This document shows, piece by piece, positions 46,632 to 56,056 of a stretch of DNA of 64,000 nucleotides. The stretch comes from UBA5951 sp012269555. GTDB lineage: Bacteria; Pseudomonadota; Alphaproteobacteria; Puniceispirillales; Puniceispirillaceae. Where the stretch lies: positions 1-64,000 of the forward strand of contig JAYQTS010000014.1 of the NCBI GenBank assembly GCA_038147755.1. Reading direction: 5' to 3'. The notes under the pieces were generated by a model. That model did no database searches, was not told the origin of the DNA, and saw only the letters and a program-made list of their open reading frames with translations. A program made the position numbers and the translations under genes. Within the stretch, counting starts at the first letter, position 1. Each line of letters starts with the position of its first letter.

Positions 46632-47512
46632 AAATAATCTCGAGTACTTTTATTGGAAGATATGTCTTCTTCCAGAAATTTGATAACCTCTTTTGCTGTC
46701 TTTTTAGATAGGTGTAAACCTTTTAAAGTTTTTTCCGAGTTAACATATTTCCATTTTTTATAAAGGTTCCTAAACTTATTACTGTTAGTTTTTGAAAAAT
46801 GAATTAGATCCTCAAGTTCGGTCACCTCTTGAGGAATGCTTAATCGTTCCATTTCTATAATTGATAGTTTATTTATTTCAGACAAAAGCTGATTTATGGT
46901 TGAAAGATTATTATTAACGAGGTCTTCTATGACAGATTTTGTAAGGTTCTCCAATGAACTTTTGGGAGTGTCTGATACTATTTTAAAAACAAATATGAGC
47001 TCATTGCATGAAAATGCGGAAGCAACCTCACAGAATCCAAAAGCCTCCATATCATATAGAGCTGGTTTTTTATATTCTAACTCTGCCTTTGTTACTGATA
47101 ATAAAGACGTATGTTCTATTATTTTAGAAAATCTAAAACCCGGGAAAAACGTTCTGCAGTGCTCCTGAGAAGAAACTTTGATTGCTTGATAGATTTTACC
47201 GATTGGTTCTTTATGATATCCTGCTATCCCCAAATTTATCCAGGCAGCAAAACTTCCAATGTTTAAGTACGCTTTTAAAAACGAAGTCGCTGCTGCCGAT
47301 TTAATAGCACCAACGCCAGAAATAATCAGAGCATGACCAAGCTCTTGGTTTGCATATACGGAAAAGCTTGTTTGTGTCTGTATTTTTTGTAAGTTAAAAA
47401 TTTTTATGATTGGAGCAGCTTCAGCTCGAAGAGCTACAACCCAACATATTAAATACACGTGTGAGTTTTTTTTACTTTCCATAGTTAAAATTTTCAATCT
47501 TCCAGAAGGCAT
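46628..47512 (-). CDS. Nucleoside phosphorylase/nucleosidase superfamily protein
   Basis: 294 aa. The N-terminal 160 residues resemble MTA/SAH nucleosidase-like enzymes: VVALRAEAAPI, ISGVGAIKSAAATS, NLGIAGYH and YDMEAFGFCEVAS, the last being the ribose-binding ME motif. The C-terminal 130 residues are helical, Lys/Glu-rich and unrecognised. The start may be the ATG at 47512 or at 47482; neither has a good ribosome site, and the former overlaps the glycosyltransferase end. It resembles the nucleosidase step of adenosyl-lipid pathways, but this link is only a suggestion. Confidence 0.78.
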   Translation of the reverse strand: MPSGRLKILTMESKKNSHVYLICWVVALRAEAAPIIKIFNLQKIQTQTSFSVYANQELGHALIISGVGAIKSAAATSFLKAYLNIGSFAAWINLGIAGYHKEPIGKIYQAIKVSSQEHCRTFFPGFRFSKIIEHTSLLSVTKAELEYKKPALYDMEAFGFCEVASAFSCNELIFVFKIVSDTPKSSLENLTKSVIEDLVNNNLSTINQLLSEINKLSIIEMERLSIPQEVTELEDLIHFSKTNSNKFRNLYKKWKYVNSEKTLKGLHLSKKTAKEVIKFLEEDISSNKSTRDYL

Positions 47513-48372
47513 TGATATACATATTTTTTTTTACTGATTTCTTCATAAAACAACATGTTATTTCTTTTCTCTGCCCCAATCATCAAGATATTTAATTTAA
47601 AAACTAATTCTTTTAAAACTGCTTTGCGCTGGTTTTTTTCTAATTTTTGACTTTGTAATAATTTTTCCAAACTAAAAACTCTGAAACGGTCCATTCCCCA
47701 ATATTTTTTTGATTGTTGGTCAGAATGTCCACCATTTTTTATCAGTAGTGGCTTTTCAACGAAGTGAAACTCGTTTGATACGCTATATCTCAGCCAGAAA
47801 TCATAGTCTTCACAAGCTAATAGTTCCTCGTCAAAATATCCTAAGTCAGAAAATACAGTTTTATGAATAATTGCTGAACTCGGCGAAACGCAGCATAGCT
47901 CCAGACAGCTTTGAAAGATATTTCCACCACTTTTTTTATGTTTCTTCTTAGGATATATTTGTAAACCATTTCTGATCCAAATCTCATCAGTGTGACTTAT
48001 TCTTTGACAGTAATTAATTTCCCTTAGAGAAGTCATTTGAATTTTTAATTTATCTTCCATCCAAACGTCGTCTGAGTCTAATAGCGCTACGTACTCACTT
48101 TTTGCTAGTTTAATCCCTTTATTTCTTGCAAAACTTGGTCCTTTATTATCGGTGCGAATATATTGAAATTTGCTTTTATTTTTTCCAAACATCGAAAACC
48201 CCAAACTTTCTAGAATGGACCAAGTGTCGTCAATAGATCCATCATCAACCACAATAATTTCGTTAGGTTGTAGGGTTTGCTTTTGCACCGACAATACACA
48301 AGACTGGATAAACTTGCTGCGATTAAAAGTTGGTATTATGACAGAAATGCTAGGAAAACTGTTTGTGGACAT
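47494..48372 (-). CDS. Family 2 glycosyltransferase
   Basis: 292 aa. GT-A fold: ISVIIPTFNRSKFIQSCVLS, EIIVVDDGSIDDT, GPSFARNKGIKLAKSEYVAL and the metal-binding LDSDDVW (DxD type). An acidic catalytic region lies in LLACEDYDFWLRYS. Probably soluble or peripheral at the membrane; no membrane segments. First gene of the four-gene operon, overlapping the nucleosidase by 19 bp. The sugar acceptor is unknown. Confidence 0.9.
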   Translation of the reverse strand: MSTNSFPSISVIIPTFNRSKFIQSCVLSVQKQTLQPNEIIVVDDGSIDDTWSILESLGFSMFGKNKSKFQYIRTDNKGPSFARNKGIKLAKSEYVALLDSDDVWMEDKLKIQMTSLREINYCQRISHTDEIWIRNGLQIYPKKKHKKSGGNIFQSCLELCCVSPSSAIIHKTVFSDLGYFDEELLACEDYDFWLRYSVSNEFHFVEKPLLIKNGGHSDQQSKKYWGMDRFRVFSLEKLLQSQKLEKNQRKAVLKELVFKLNILMIGAEKRNNMLFYEEISKKKYVYQCLLED

Positions 48373-48531
48373 TGATAAACTAATTCTCTTACTAACAACC
48401 CCTGCTTTTTATCTCTTGCTGTTATCAAATAAAAATCAATATCGTCAATTTATTTGTATCCAGCTAAGAGCGAATAATTTATTTTAAAAATTTATGTATC
48501 AAAAAATTAATAGGGCTATAAATAGAGTTTT

Positions 48532-48729
48532 TTATACATGGAGTTTATCAGATTTAATACATCGGCGTGCATTAAACGTTACATAGGGTAACTTCTTTGA
48601 TACGTCTCTAAACATTTCTTCTTGTCTCGATTCGCACATTTTTAAGGAAATTTTTGGGCCTTTAACATCTTCAAGTAATGCATATTGACCATTTAGAAAC
48701 CCACATACAACAATTTGCGCAATAAACAT
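48532..48729 (-). CDS. Small hypothetical protein with possible signal peptide
   Basis: 65 aa. A clear AGGAG stands 6 bases before the ATG, which supports a real gene. The first 15 residues are hydrophobic (FIAQIVVCGFLNG), and the rest is charged with two cysteines (LKMCESRQEEMF, NARRCIKSDKL) that could pair after export. No family is recognised. It stands alone between the GT2 gene and the TRAP operon. Confidence 0.6.
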   Translation of the reverse strand: MFIAQIVVCGFLNGQYALLEDVKGPKISLKMCESRQEEMFRDVSKKLPYVTFNARRCIKSDKLHV

Positions 48730-48964
48730 TTTTAACTCCTAAGACATTAAAATACGGTTCAAAAACAGGTATTGTTAGTGCTCATTTTACTAACCAATGT
48801 GCAAATTTTGCATCAACGTATTTTCCATTGATAATTTTTGGTCTACTAGGACGCCTTTTTCGTATATAAAATTTGATATTTTTGATAAATAAGAAAATTT
48901 TAAAAATATCAATTGATACGACAATAAATTTGATTAGGTTCAATTAAGTTAGGAGGAACTCAAT

Positions 48965-50068
48965 ATGGAACGTAGAAAGTTTATTAAAAATTCTGCACTT
49001 GCAGGTGCTTCAGCAGTAGCAGGTACAACAGCATTAAGCTCTCCTGCGCTTTCTCAAGGAAAAAAACAATGGATAGCTGTTTCTGCATTTGGTAAGGCCG
49101 GTCTTCTTGGTCAGGCATTAGATTCATTTTCTTCAGCCGTGGGAACAATGTCTGGTGGGCGTTTGACTATTCAAAATTATCACGCTGGTGAATTGGTAGC
49201 TCCTTTTGAAGCGATGGACGCAGTACAATCAGGTACCGCTCAGATGGGTTATGGTGCACCATATTATTGGACAGGAAAATCAGACTCTATCACATTTGTT
49301 GCTTGCATGCCTTTTGGCCTAAACGTTCAAGAACAAAATGCATGGTGTTATTATGGCGGTGGAATAGATTTAGCTGATAAAGCTGCTTATAATCCGCTTG
49401 GATTAAAATTCTTACCTATGGGTAATACTGGCAACCAAATGGGTGGATGGTACCGAAAAGAGGTCAACACAGTTGCTGACCTTAAAGGTCTGAAATTTAG
49501 AATGCCAGGCCTTGGAGGAGAAATACTAAAAACTTTTGGAACAAATGTTATAAACCTGCCAGGTTCAGAGGTTCTTGCAGCTCTTACTTCGGGTGCTATT
49601 GACGGTACAGAATGGATTGGTCCTGCTGCCGACCTTGGGTCAGGACTATATAAGGTTTGTAACAATTATTATTACCCTGGGTGGCATGAGCCTGCTACCA
49701 TTTTAGATAGCTTTTATGATTTGAAAGAATGGGAAGCTTTGGATGATGAATTAAAAGCTATAGTGAATCATGCTGCAGCGAATACGAACCTTATGGTGTT
49801 ATCCCGTTTTCAAGCAGCTAACAATGGTGCTTTGCAAAAATTAATTAATGAACACAACGTTAATTTAGCTCCTTATTCAGACGAATTGATACAAGCTATT
49901 GGAGAGAGGGCAGCAACTGTTATTCCTGAGTTAGCTCAGAAATCATCAGATGCAACTGAACTATACAATTCACTTGTTTCATTCAGAGAAACAATGGTTG
50001 AATGGTCTCAAATTTCAGAGGGCAACTTTATGAGTAAACGAGTATCTGCTTCTTTCAAAACTATATAA
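48965..50068 (+). CDS. TRAP transporter substrate-binding protein (DctP family)
   Basis: 367 aa. The N-terminus MERRKFIKNSALAGASAVAG is a twin-arginine signal, with cleavage near ALSQG. The mature part matches DctP family proteins: AMDAVQSGTAQMGYGAPYYW, LKGLKFRMPGLGGEILK (the conserved Arg that holds a carboxylate) and GAIDGTEWIGPAADL. Binds an organic acid in the periplasm; the ligand cannot be named. An AGGAGG-like site precedes the ATG. A terminator follows the gene. Confidence 0.93.
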   Translation: MERRKFIKNSALAGASAVAGTTALSSPALSQGKKQWIAVSAFGKAGLLGQALDSFSSAVGTMSGGRLTIQNYHAGELVAPFEAMDAVQSGTAQMGYGAPYYWTGKSDSITFVACMPFGLNVQEQNAWCYYGGGIDLADKAAYNPLGLKFLPMGNTGNQMGGWYRKEVNTVADLKGLKFRMPGLGGEILKTFGTNVINLPGSEVLAALTSGAIDGTEWIGPAADLGSGLYKVCNNYYYPGWHEPATILDSFYDLKEWEALDDELKAIVNHAAANTNLMVLSRFQAANNGALQKLINEHNVNLAPYSDELIQAIGERAATVIPELAQKSSDATELYNSLVSFRETMVEWSQISEGNFMSKRVSASFKTI

Positions 50069-50076
50069 AAGTCTCT

Positions 50077-50109
50077 AAGAGGCAGATGCTTTTGATCTGC
50101 CTCTTTTTT
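50077..50109 (+). terminator. Intrinsic terminator after dctP-like gene
   Basis: AAGAGGCAGAT at 50077-50087 pairs with ATCTGCCTCTT at 50095-50105 around a 7-base loop, followed by a T-run. As in the two ABC operons of this window, a hairpin separates the abundant binding protein from its membrane subunits. Confidence 0.85.
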
Positions 50110-50135
50110 AAAATTACCTGTAAAAGTTATACACC

Positions 50136-50639
50136 TTGATAGACTTTATTACCAAATTTATCGATAAGATATCTGAATTGTTTGGGGTATTCGTTGGCTG
50201 GATGATGATTTGTCTAGTTTTAAATGTTGCTCTTGTTGTTTTGTTAAGATACGTGTTTTCGATCGGGTTTATTTGGATGCAGGAATTGTATATTTGGTTT
50301 CATGCTACTGCATTTTTATTGGGTGCAGGATACACGCTCCTTCATAATGGCCATGTTAGAATCGATATAATATACAGAAATTTATCTGATAGGAATCAGG
50401 CGCTTATAAACTGTTTGGGTACTCTTGTATTTGCACTTCCTATGCTCCATCTTTTATACTTTAAAAGTTTGCCAATGATTATTCGCTCTTGGTCAGTTTG
50501 GGAAGGTTCCATAGAGGCTGGAGGTCTTCCCGGCGTATATTTATTTAAAAGTTTAGTTGCCATATTTGCTATTGCATTTTTAATGCAATTTCTTTCCTTA
50601 TTTCTAAAAAATATAAAAATAATTTTTACAAAAACATAG
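50136..50639 (+). CDS. TRAP transporter small permease (DctQ family)
   Basis: 167 aa with four hydrophobic segments, as expected of DctQ. Features include RYVFSIGFIWMQELYIWFHA and DIIYRNLSDRNQALIN. The frame starts with TTG at 50136 and no strong ribosome site is visible, so the start is uncertain. Forms the membrane complex with the large subunit that begins 19 bp later. Confidence 0.9.
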   Translation: MIDFITKFIDKISELFGVFVGWMMICLVLNVALVVLLRYVFSIGFIWMQELYIWFHATAFLLGAGYTLLHNGHVRIDIIYRNLSDRNQALINCLGTLVFALPMLHLLYFKSLPMIIRSWSVWEGSIEAGGLPGVYLFKSLVAIFAIAFLMQFLSLFLKNIKIIFTKT

Positions 50640-50658
50640 ATTATCTAAGAGATTTGAT

Positions 50659-52035
50659 ATGGATGCAGGATTATTACCAATCATAATGTTTGGAGGAACA
50701 ATAATAGCTTTATTGCTAGGTTTTCCTGTAGCAATGACATTGGGAGGTTCTGCATTATTATTTGCTTATCTTGGTGATTGGCTTGGATTATTCAATGCAG
50801 GAATGCTGAATGTATTTCCTTTAAGAATAATAGGTATCATGAAGAATGAACCACTCATAGCAGTGCCTCTATTTGTATTCATGGGAGTAATGCTCGAAAA
50901 ATCCAATATTGCTGGAGATCTTTTACACTCGATGGGTCGGCTTTTCGGCGCATTAAGGGGAGGTCTCGGAATCTCAGTTTTAATAGTGGGCGCGTTAATG
51001 GCGGCATCCACTGGTATTGTTGGCGCAACCGTAGTAACAATGGGTTTAATGAGCCTTCCAGTAATGTTAAAGGCTGGTTATAGCCCAAAATTAGCATCGG
51101 GTCTCATTTGCTCATCGGGTACATTAGGCCAAATTATTCCTCCTTCAATTGTGCTCATAATCCTTGGAGATATTCTACAGGGTGCTAATGAACAGGCGGC
51201 TTTTAAGCAGGGTAATTTAGTGCCAGAACCAATTACAGCAATAGATTTATTCGCTGGCGCATTAATACCTGGATTAATTATGGTCTTGCTTTATATCGTT
51301 TTACAAATTGGATTGGCTATTTGGGCTCCCAAAACCTGTCCAGCGCTTTTGGATGATTCTGAAAATGACCTGATTCCGGCTAAATCGATTTTCTCTGTAA
51401 TTGTACCCCCATTAATTTTAATTTTTCTGGTGCTTGGTTCGATATTGGCAGGAGTAGCAACACCTACGGAATCTGCCGCTGTTGGGGCTATAGGGGCGTG
51501 CATACTTGCCTCAATTAGAGGTAAATTATCAGTTTCGATGCTAACTTTTGTTGCTCGTGAGTCAGTTAAAATCACCTCTATGATTTTCATGATTTTGATT
51601 GGAGCTTCCTTATTTTCACTCGTGTTTAGAGGGTTTGGTGGTGATGAGCTCATAGAGCATTTTTTAATTAATCTTCCTGGTGGAGAAGTTGGTGCTTTTT
51701 TAATTGTAATGGTTGCCATGTTTCTCATGGGTTTTTTCCTAGATTTTATTGAGATAATTTTTATAATGGTTCCTCTTGTGGGTCCTCCACTGATAGGAAT
51801 GGGTTTTGATCCAATTTGGCTTGGAGTCATGATCGCAGTGAACCTACAAACTAGTTTTTTAACCCCTCCATTTGGCTTTTCGTTGTTTTACTTAAGAGGT
51901 GTAGCCCCCTCCATAGTAAAAACAACGGATATCTACTTAGGTGTGATGCCTTTTATAGGATTGCAGTTACTAGCCTTATTAATTTTTTGGTCATTTCCAG
52001 AAATTATTACATGGCTACCTAAATTAATCTTTTAA
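50659..52035 (+). CDS. TRAP transporter large permease (DctM family)
   Basis: 458 aa, about 12 membrane segments. Typical DctM motifs: GFPVAMTLGGSALLFAYLGD, PLFVFMGVMLEKS, SSGTLGQIIPPSIVLIILGD and VATPTESAAVGAIGA. Uses a sodium gradient to import the solute delivered by the DctP-like protein. Last gene of the TRAP operon. Confidence 0.94.
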   Translation: MDAGLLPIIMFGGTIIALLLGFPVAMTLGGSALLFAYLGDWLGLFNAGMLNVFPLRIIGIMKNEPLIAVPLFVFMGVMLEKSNIAGDLLHSMGRLFGALRGGLGISVLIVGALMAASTGIVGATVVTMGLMSLPVMLKAGYSPKLASGLICSSGTLGQIIPPSIVLIILGDILQGANEQAAFKQGNLVPEPITAIDLFAGALIPGLIMVLLYIVLQIGLAIWAPKTCPALLDDSENDLIPAKSIFSVIVPPLILIFLVLGSILAGVATPTESAAVGAIGACILASIRGKLSVSMLTFVARESVKITSMIFMILIGASLFSLVFRGFGGDELIEHFLINLPGGEVGAFLIVMVAMFLMGFFLDFIEIIFIMVPLVGPPLIGMGFDPIWLGVMIAVNLQTSFLTPPFGFSLFYLRGVAPSIVKTTDIYLGVMPFIGLQLLALLIFWSFPEIITWLPKLIF

Positions 52036-52127
52036 GTTAAAAAATATAAAATCAACTTAATAAAATAATGGCAGCCATGCAGAGGGCAAATATTTTTGAT
52101 AGGTTCGCTTTGATTCTCTTAATAAAT

Positions 52128-52661
52128 TTATTGAGAAAATTGTTTAATTTTTTCAAAATCAAAATGGTCAGCACTGTGTTTTTTGGCATAATATACTTCT
52201 TCAACAATTCCTTTTTCGTTAATTAAAATATCAGTGATAGCAATATCGAGATGCCCTTTGATTGGCATAGGCACAAAGCCCTTAATAATCGCTGGAAATG
52301 CTTTGTAAGACTTAAAAACCAGCGTCATAATTAGCTTTGAAAGTGACCGTTCCACTTCATATTTTTCGAAATATTTGAAATCTTCATCAGCTAATATCTT
52401 AAACTTTAGCTCTTTATGTTTGTTCATTACTCGTCTTAAATTTTCAATAGGAGAGTGAAAAATACCAACGTGAATAAAGTTTTTACCAAATTCGTGAGAT
52501 TTTTTTTGAAATTCAATTAACCTAAGATTGCAGAAACTACATCCAGCCACACGATAAAAAGTAAAAGTACTTTTTGCCTTTAGTTTCTGATAACTTAAAA
52601 ACATTCCCTCAATCTCAGGAAGTTCAATTTCTGGAATTTTATCACCTTTTTTTATTTTCAT
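52128..52661 (-). CDS. Peroxiredoxin-like (AhpC/TSA) family protein
   Basis: 177 aa thioredoxin-fold protein. The N-terminus KIKKGDKIPEIELPEI and the active region YRVAGCSFCNLRL, with a CxxC in place of the usual peroxidatic TxxC, place it in the AhpC/TSA-like branch with thioredoxin-like cysteines. No signal peptide. Convergent with the TRAP operon; stands alone. Could reduce peroxides or act as a thiol-disulfide protein. Confidence 0.8.
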   Translation of the reverse strand: MKIKKGDKIPEIELPEIEGMFLSYQKLKAKSTFTFYRVAGCSFCNLRLIEFQKKSHEFGKNFIHVGIFHSPIENLRRVMNKHKELKFKILADEDFKYFEKYEVERSLSKLIMTLVFKSYKAFPAIIKGFVPMPIKGHLDIAITDILINEKGIVEEVYYAKKHSADHFDFEKIKQFSQ

Positions 52662-52911
52662 TTTTTATCCTTAACACCCTTTTGGTGAGTTAAATTTAAC
52701 GGGCTTCAGTTTTATACAAAATTACTATTCAACCTGAATGCTTAAAAAAATACAGAATAAACTTATTTTAATTTTTTTAAGAAAATTAATTTTTTTAGAA
52801 ATATTTTGATCCATATTACTTTTTAGTTTTACGTAGTGGTTGTCCCTAATAGATGTTTCGTTTAATCAGAATGAAATTTTAAAAAATTGAAAGTTAAAAG
52901 GAGCCTTAGAG

Positions 52912-55199
52912 GTGTCTAAACAAAATGATTTCTTCAATACATTTGCCAATTTTGTGGTTGAAAAACGTCTTTGGTTATCCTTGTCTGCAATAATGCTAGC
53001 TATGCTAGTCTATGCAGGAATACCAAATCTTAGGCTTGATACAGACGGCCGGGTTTTCATGGGTCCTGGCAATCCTGACAAACAAACTTTGGACTTATTT
53101 GAACAGGAATTTGCTAAAGACGATAATTTAAACATTTTATTTGTTCCCAAAGATGGTAATATTTTTTCCCCAAAAAATTTGAAAATTATAGATTCATTGA
53201 CGGATGATGCCTGGAATTTACCTTATGTGCGGTTGGTAAATTCAATAACACGTTTTCAAAACAGTTATTCTGATGATGATATGCTTGTTGTCGAGGACTT
53301 GATTTCAGAACCACATTCTATCTCGGAGTTGGAGGCCCGCGAAGCAAAAATCATAGCTCAATCAAGAGTTGAACTTAATGGAGCTCTTATCAACGAAGAT
53401 GCTTCAATTAGTGCAGTAAGCATAATATTTAGATTGCCAGGTTTAGATTTGGCTAGCGAAATACCAACCATAATGGCTGAAGCTAACCCTTTAATAGAAA
53501 AATATCGTGCAAATTATCCTGACATTAGTTTTTATATAACTGGGTCTGTTCCAATTGGGGAAGCTTTTGCAGAGGCTAGCCAAAAAGATGGACAAAGCCT
53601 AACGCCTGCAATGCTTATCGCCATGTTGCTTATTGTTGGATTATTGTTGAGGACTGTACTAGGTGTTTTTCGATACTGCTTATTGCGATTTTATCAGCGT
53701 TAGTTTCTTTAGGAGCTCTTGGTTGGAGTTTTATACCACTCAATTCAGCAACAGCGATTGCGCCTCTTATGATAATTACTCTGGCAGTTGCAAGCACGGT
53801 TCATATCTTATCCTCAGTTAGGCAGACAATGCTCCTAACTGCTGACAGGACAATATGGGCCAAAAAGGCAATTAGTGAGCATGGTTTAGCCATAACGGTT
53901 GCTGTTTTTACAACAGCTGTCGGTTTTTTGTCTCTTAATTTTTCTATATCACCACCTTTTAGGCAGCTCGGAAATATGGTTGCAGCGGGTATGTTGGGCA
54001 TCTGGATATTTACAATGTTTTTGTTGCCAGCTCTTATATGCTGGATGCCTATTAAGCAAGTGGGCTCAACAGCTTTTACTGACCGTTTGATACAAGTGTT
54101 ATGTGAATGGGTTATCAAACATCAAACACGATTGTTAATATTCATTCCAGTTGTAGCTATCTGCTTTATGGCTGGAATAACTCAGATAAAGTTAGAAGAT
54201 GATTTTATAAGGTATTTCGACGAACGTTTCGAAATTAGACAAGCAAACGATTTTTATGAAGATAATCTGGGCGGGCTAAACGTAATGGAATATCCCGTAG
54301 AGACAAACATAGATAGTGGAATAAATTCCATCGAATATTTAAGAAAAATTGAGTCCTTTACTGACTTTTTGAGGAAACAACCAGAAATTAGCAACGTTCG
54401 TTCGATAACCGATATCATAAAACGTTTAAACCAGAATATGAATGGTGATGACCCAGTTTTTTATACATTACCAGATAGTGATGAAGAGGCCTCTCAATAT
54501 CTATTCCTATACGAGCTATCCTTGGGTTACGGAATGGACTTAACTGACCAAATAAATGTGGAACGTTCTGCGGTAAGAATTACAGCGTATGTTCCTAGAA
54601 CCACTACTGCTGAATTGCAAGAGTTAGATCAAAGAGTTCAGGATTGGTTTGATAAGAATGCCCCCGAGTTGAAGAGTCCAGTTACAGGACAGACGCATGT
54701 ATATACAATGATTTCTGCAAAAGATGTTCCTGCGATGCTAAAAGGTACTACATTAGCCTTAATCTTTATATCAGGTGTAATTTTAGTTGTTTTGAGGAAT
54801 GTAAAATTAGGGTTAATTTCCCTCATACCAAATTTAGTCCCAGCTGCAATGGCTTTCGGATTGTGGGGATATAGTGTGGGTTCTGTATCGCTTGCCGTTT
54901 CGATTGTTGTAGCAATGACATTAGGGATAGTTGTTGATGATACAGTTCACTTCATCTTAAAATATGCTAGTGCAAAAAAAAGGGGAGCATCTGCAGAAGA
55001 TGCTGTTCGTTATGCGTTTAAGTCTGTAGGAATGGCTCTTACAATAACCTCTCTAGCGCTTGTTGTAGGATTTATTATCCTTGGCCAATCCGGGTTTGCT
55101 GTTAATCGTGATTTGGCAAGACTGACCGCAGTTACACTCGCTGCAGCACTTTTTATAGACTTTTTATTTCTGCCACCTCTTTTAATTTGGATTGAAAAA
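52912..55199 (+). CDS. MMPL/RND-family exporter, frameshifted and open into the next gene
   Basis: GTG start with AAGGAG 8 bases upstream. A first membrane segment, a large periplasmic domain (LRLDTDGRVFMGPGN), then membrane segments. The first frame stops at 53703; adding one T to the TTTTT near 53670 restores SILLIAILSALVSLGALGWS and joins the rest, which has a second periplasmic domain and GIVVDDTVHFILKYASAKKRG. About 765 aa before the next gene's Met. No stop separates it from the LolA-like part. Likely moves lipids or hydrophobic compounds together with the two genes after it. Confidence 0.85.
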
Positions 55200-56033
55200 A
55201 TGAAAAATTCTTCTTTATCAACGTTACAGGTTTTTATACCAATTGCGATTTTGGTTTCTATTAGTTCCCTTTGTTTGCCTAAACAATCAATAGCTTCTTC
55301 TGAGAAAGGTGTAGAGATTGCCGAGGAAACATCACGAAGAGATGATGGATTTGGTGATTTTACTGTGCAGGGTCAAATGGTATTAAAAAATAAAGCTGGG
55401 AAAGAAAGTGTGAGAAAATTTAAAACGACCACTTTGGAAATGACAGATCCGGCTGTAGGAGACAAAAGTATAATAGTCTTTTCAGAGCCGAGAGACGTGA
55501 AGGGTACAGCCTTATTGACGCATACGAAAATAGAACCGGAAGACGACTCTCAATGGATTTTTCTGCCAGCCATAAAACGTGTAAAGCGTATTTCATCATC
55601 AAATAGAACTGGTAAATTTGTTTCCTCTGAATTTTCCTATGAAGATTTGGGCTCAGAGGAGGTTAATGATAATGAACATATTTGGCTTAAGGATATGCCT
55701 TGCCCAACTGTTCAAAATTTGACTTGCGCACAGGTTGAAAGCCGGCCTAAGAATGCCCGCTCAGGATACTCAAAAGGATATCTTATACAGATTTAGATGA
55801 ATATCGAATTCAAAAAAATCGAATTTTATAATCGTCGGGGTGATTTAGAGAAGATTCTCATATTTGACAATTATAAACAGTACCTTAATAAGTATTGGCG
55901 TGCTCATAATATGATTATGGAGAACGTTCAAACTGGTAAATCTACTAGCTTAAGTTGGGGTGAATATAGTTTTAGAAATGGTTTTAAGGAAAATGACTTT
56001 TCCCCCCAGGCACTGGAAAAAGCATCAAGATAA
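55200..56033 (+). CDS. LolA-like outer-membrane lipoprotein-sorting protein, two compensating frameshifts
   Basis: Begins MKNSSLSTLQVFIPIAILVS, a signal peptide, in frame with the upstream RND gene. The family body is present: VQGQMVLKNKAGKESVRKF, SEPRDVKGTALLTHT, WIFLPAIKRVKRISSSNRTG and SEFSYEDL. Near 55765 one A is missing (AAAA should be AAAAA) and near 55823 one A is extra (A7 should be A6). With both fixed, the bridge reads RISYTDLDEYRIQKIEFYN and the in-frame TAG at 55794 disappears. The protein then runs to 56033. Periplasmic carrier partner of the RND protein. Confidence 0.85.
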
Positions 56034-56056
56034 ATTACTAATTTGGTCAAGAAATT

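Noticed and set aside
52110..52140. Terminator between the convergent TRAP and peroxiredoxin genes
   Set aside because: CTCTTAATAAATTTATTGAG forms only an imperfect A/T stem that overlaps the peroxiredoxin 3' end.
55794..55799. TAG directly followed by ATG as a natural gene boundary
   Set aside because: Both flanks belong to one LolA-like domain; two opposite one-base indels restore a continuous, well-matching sequence across the site.
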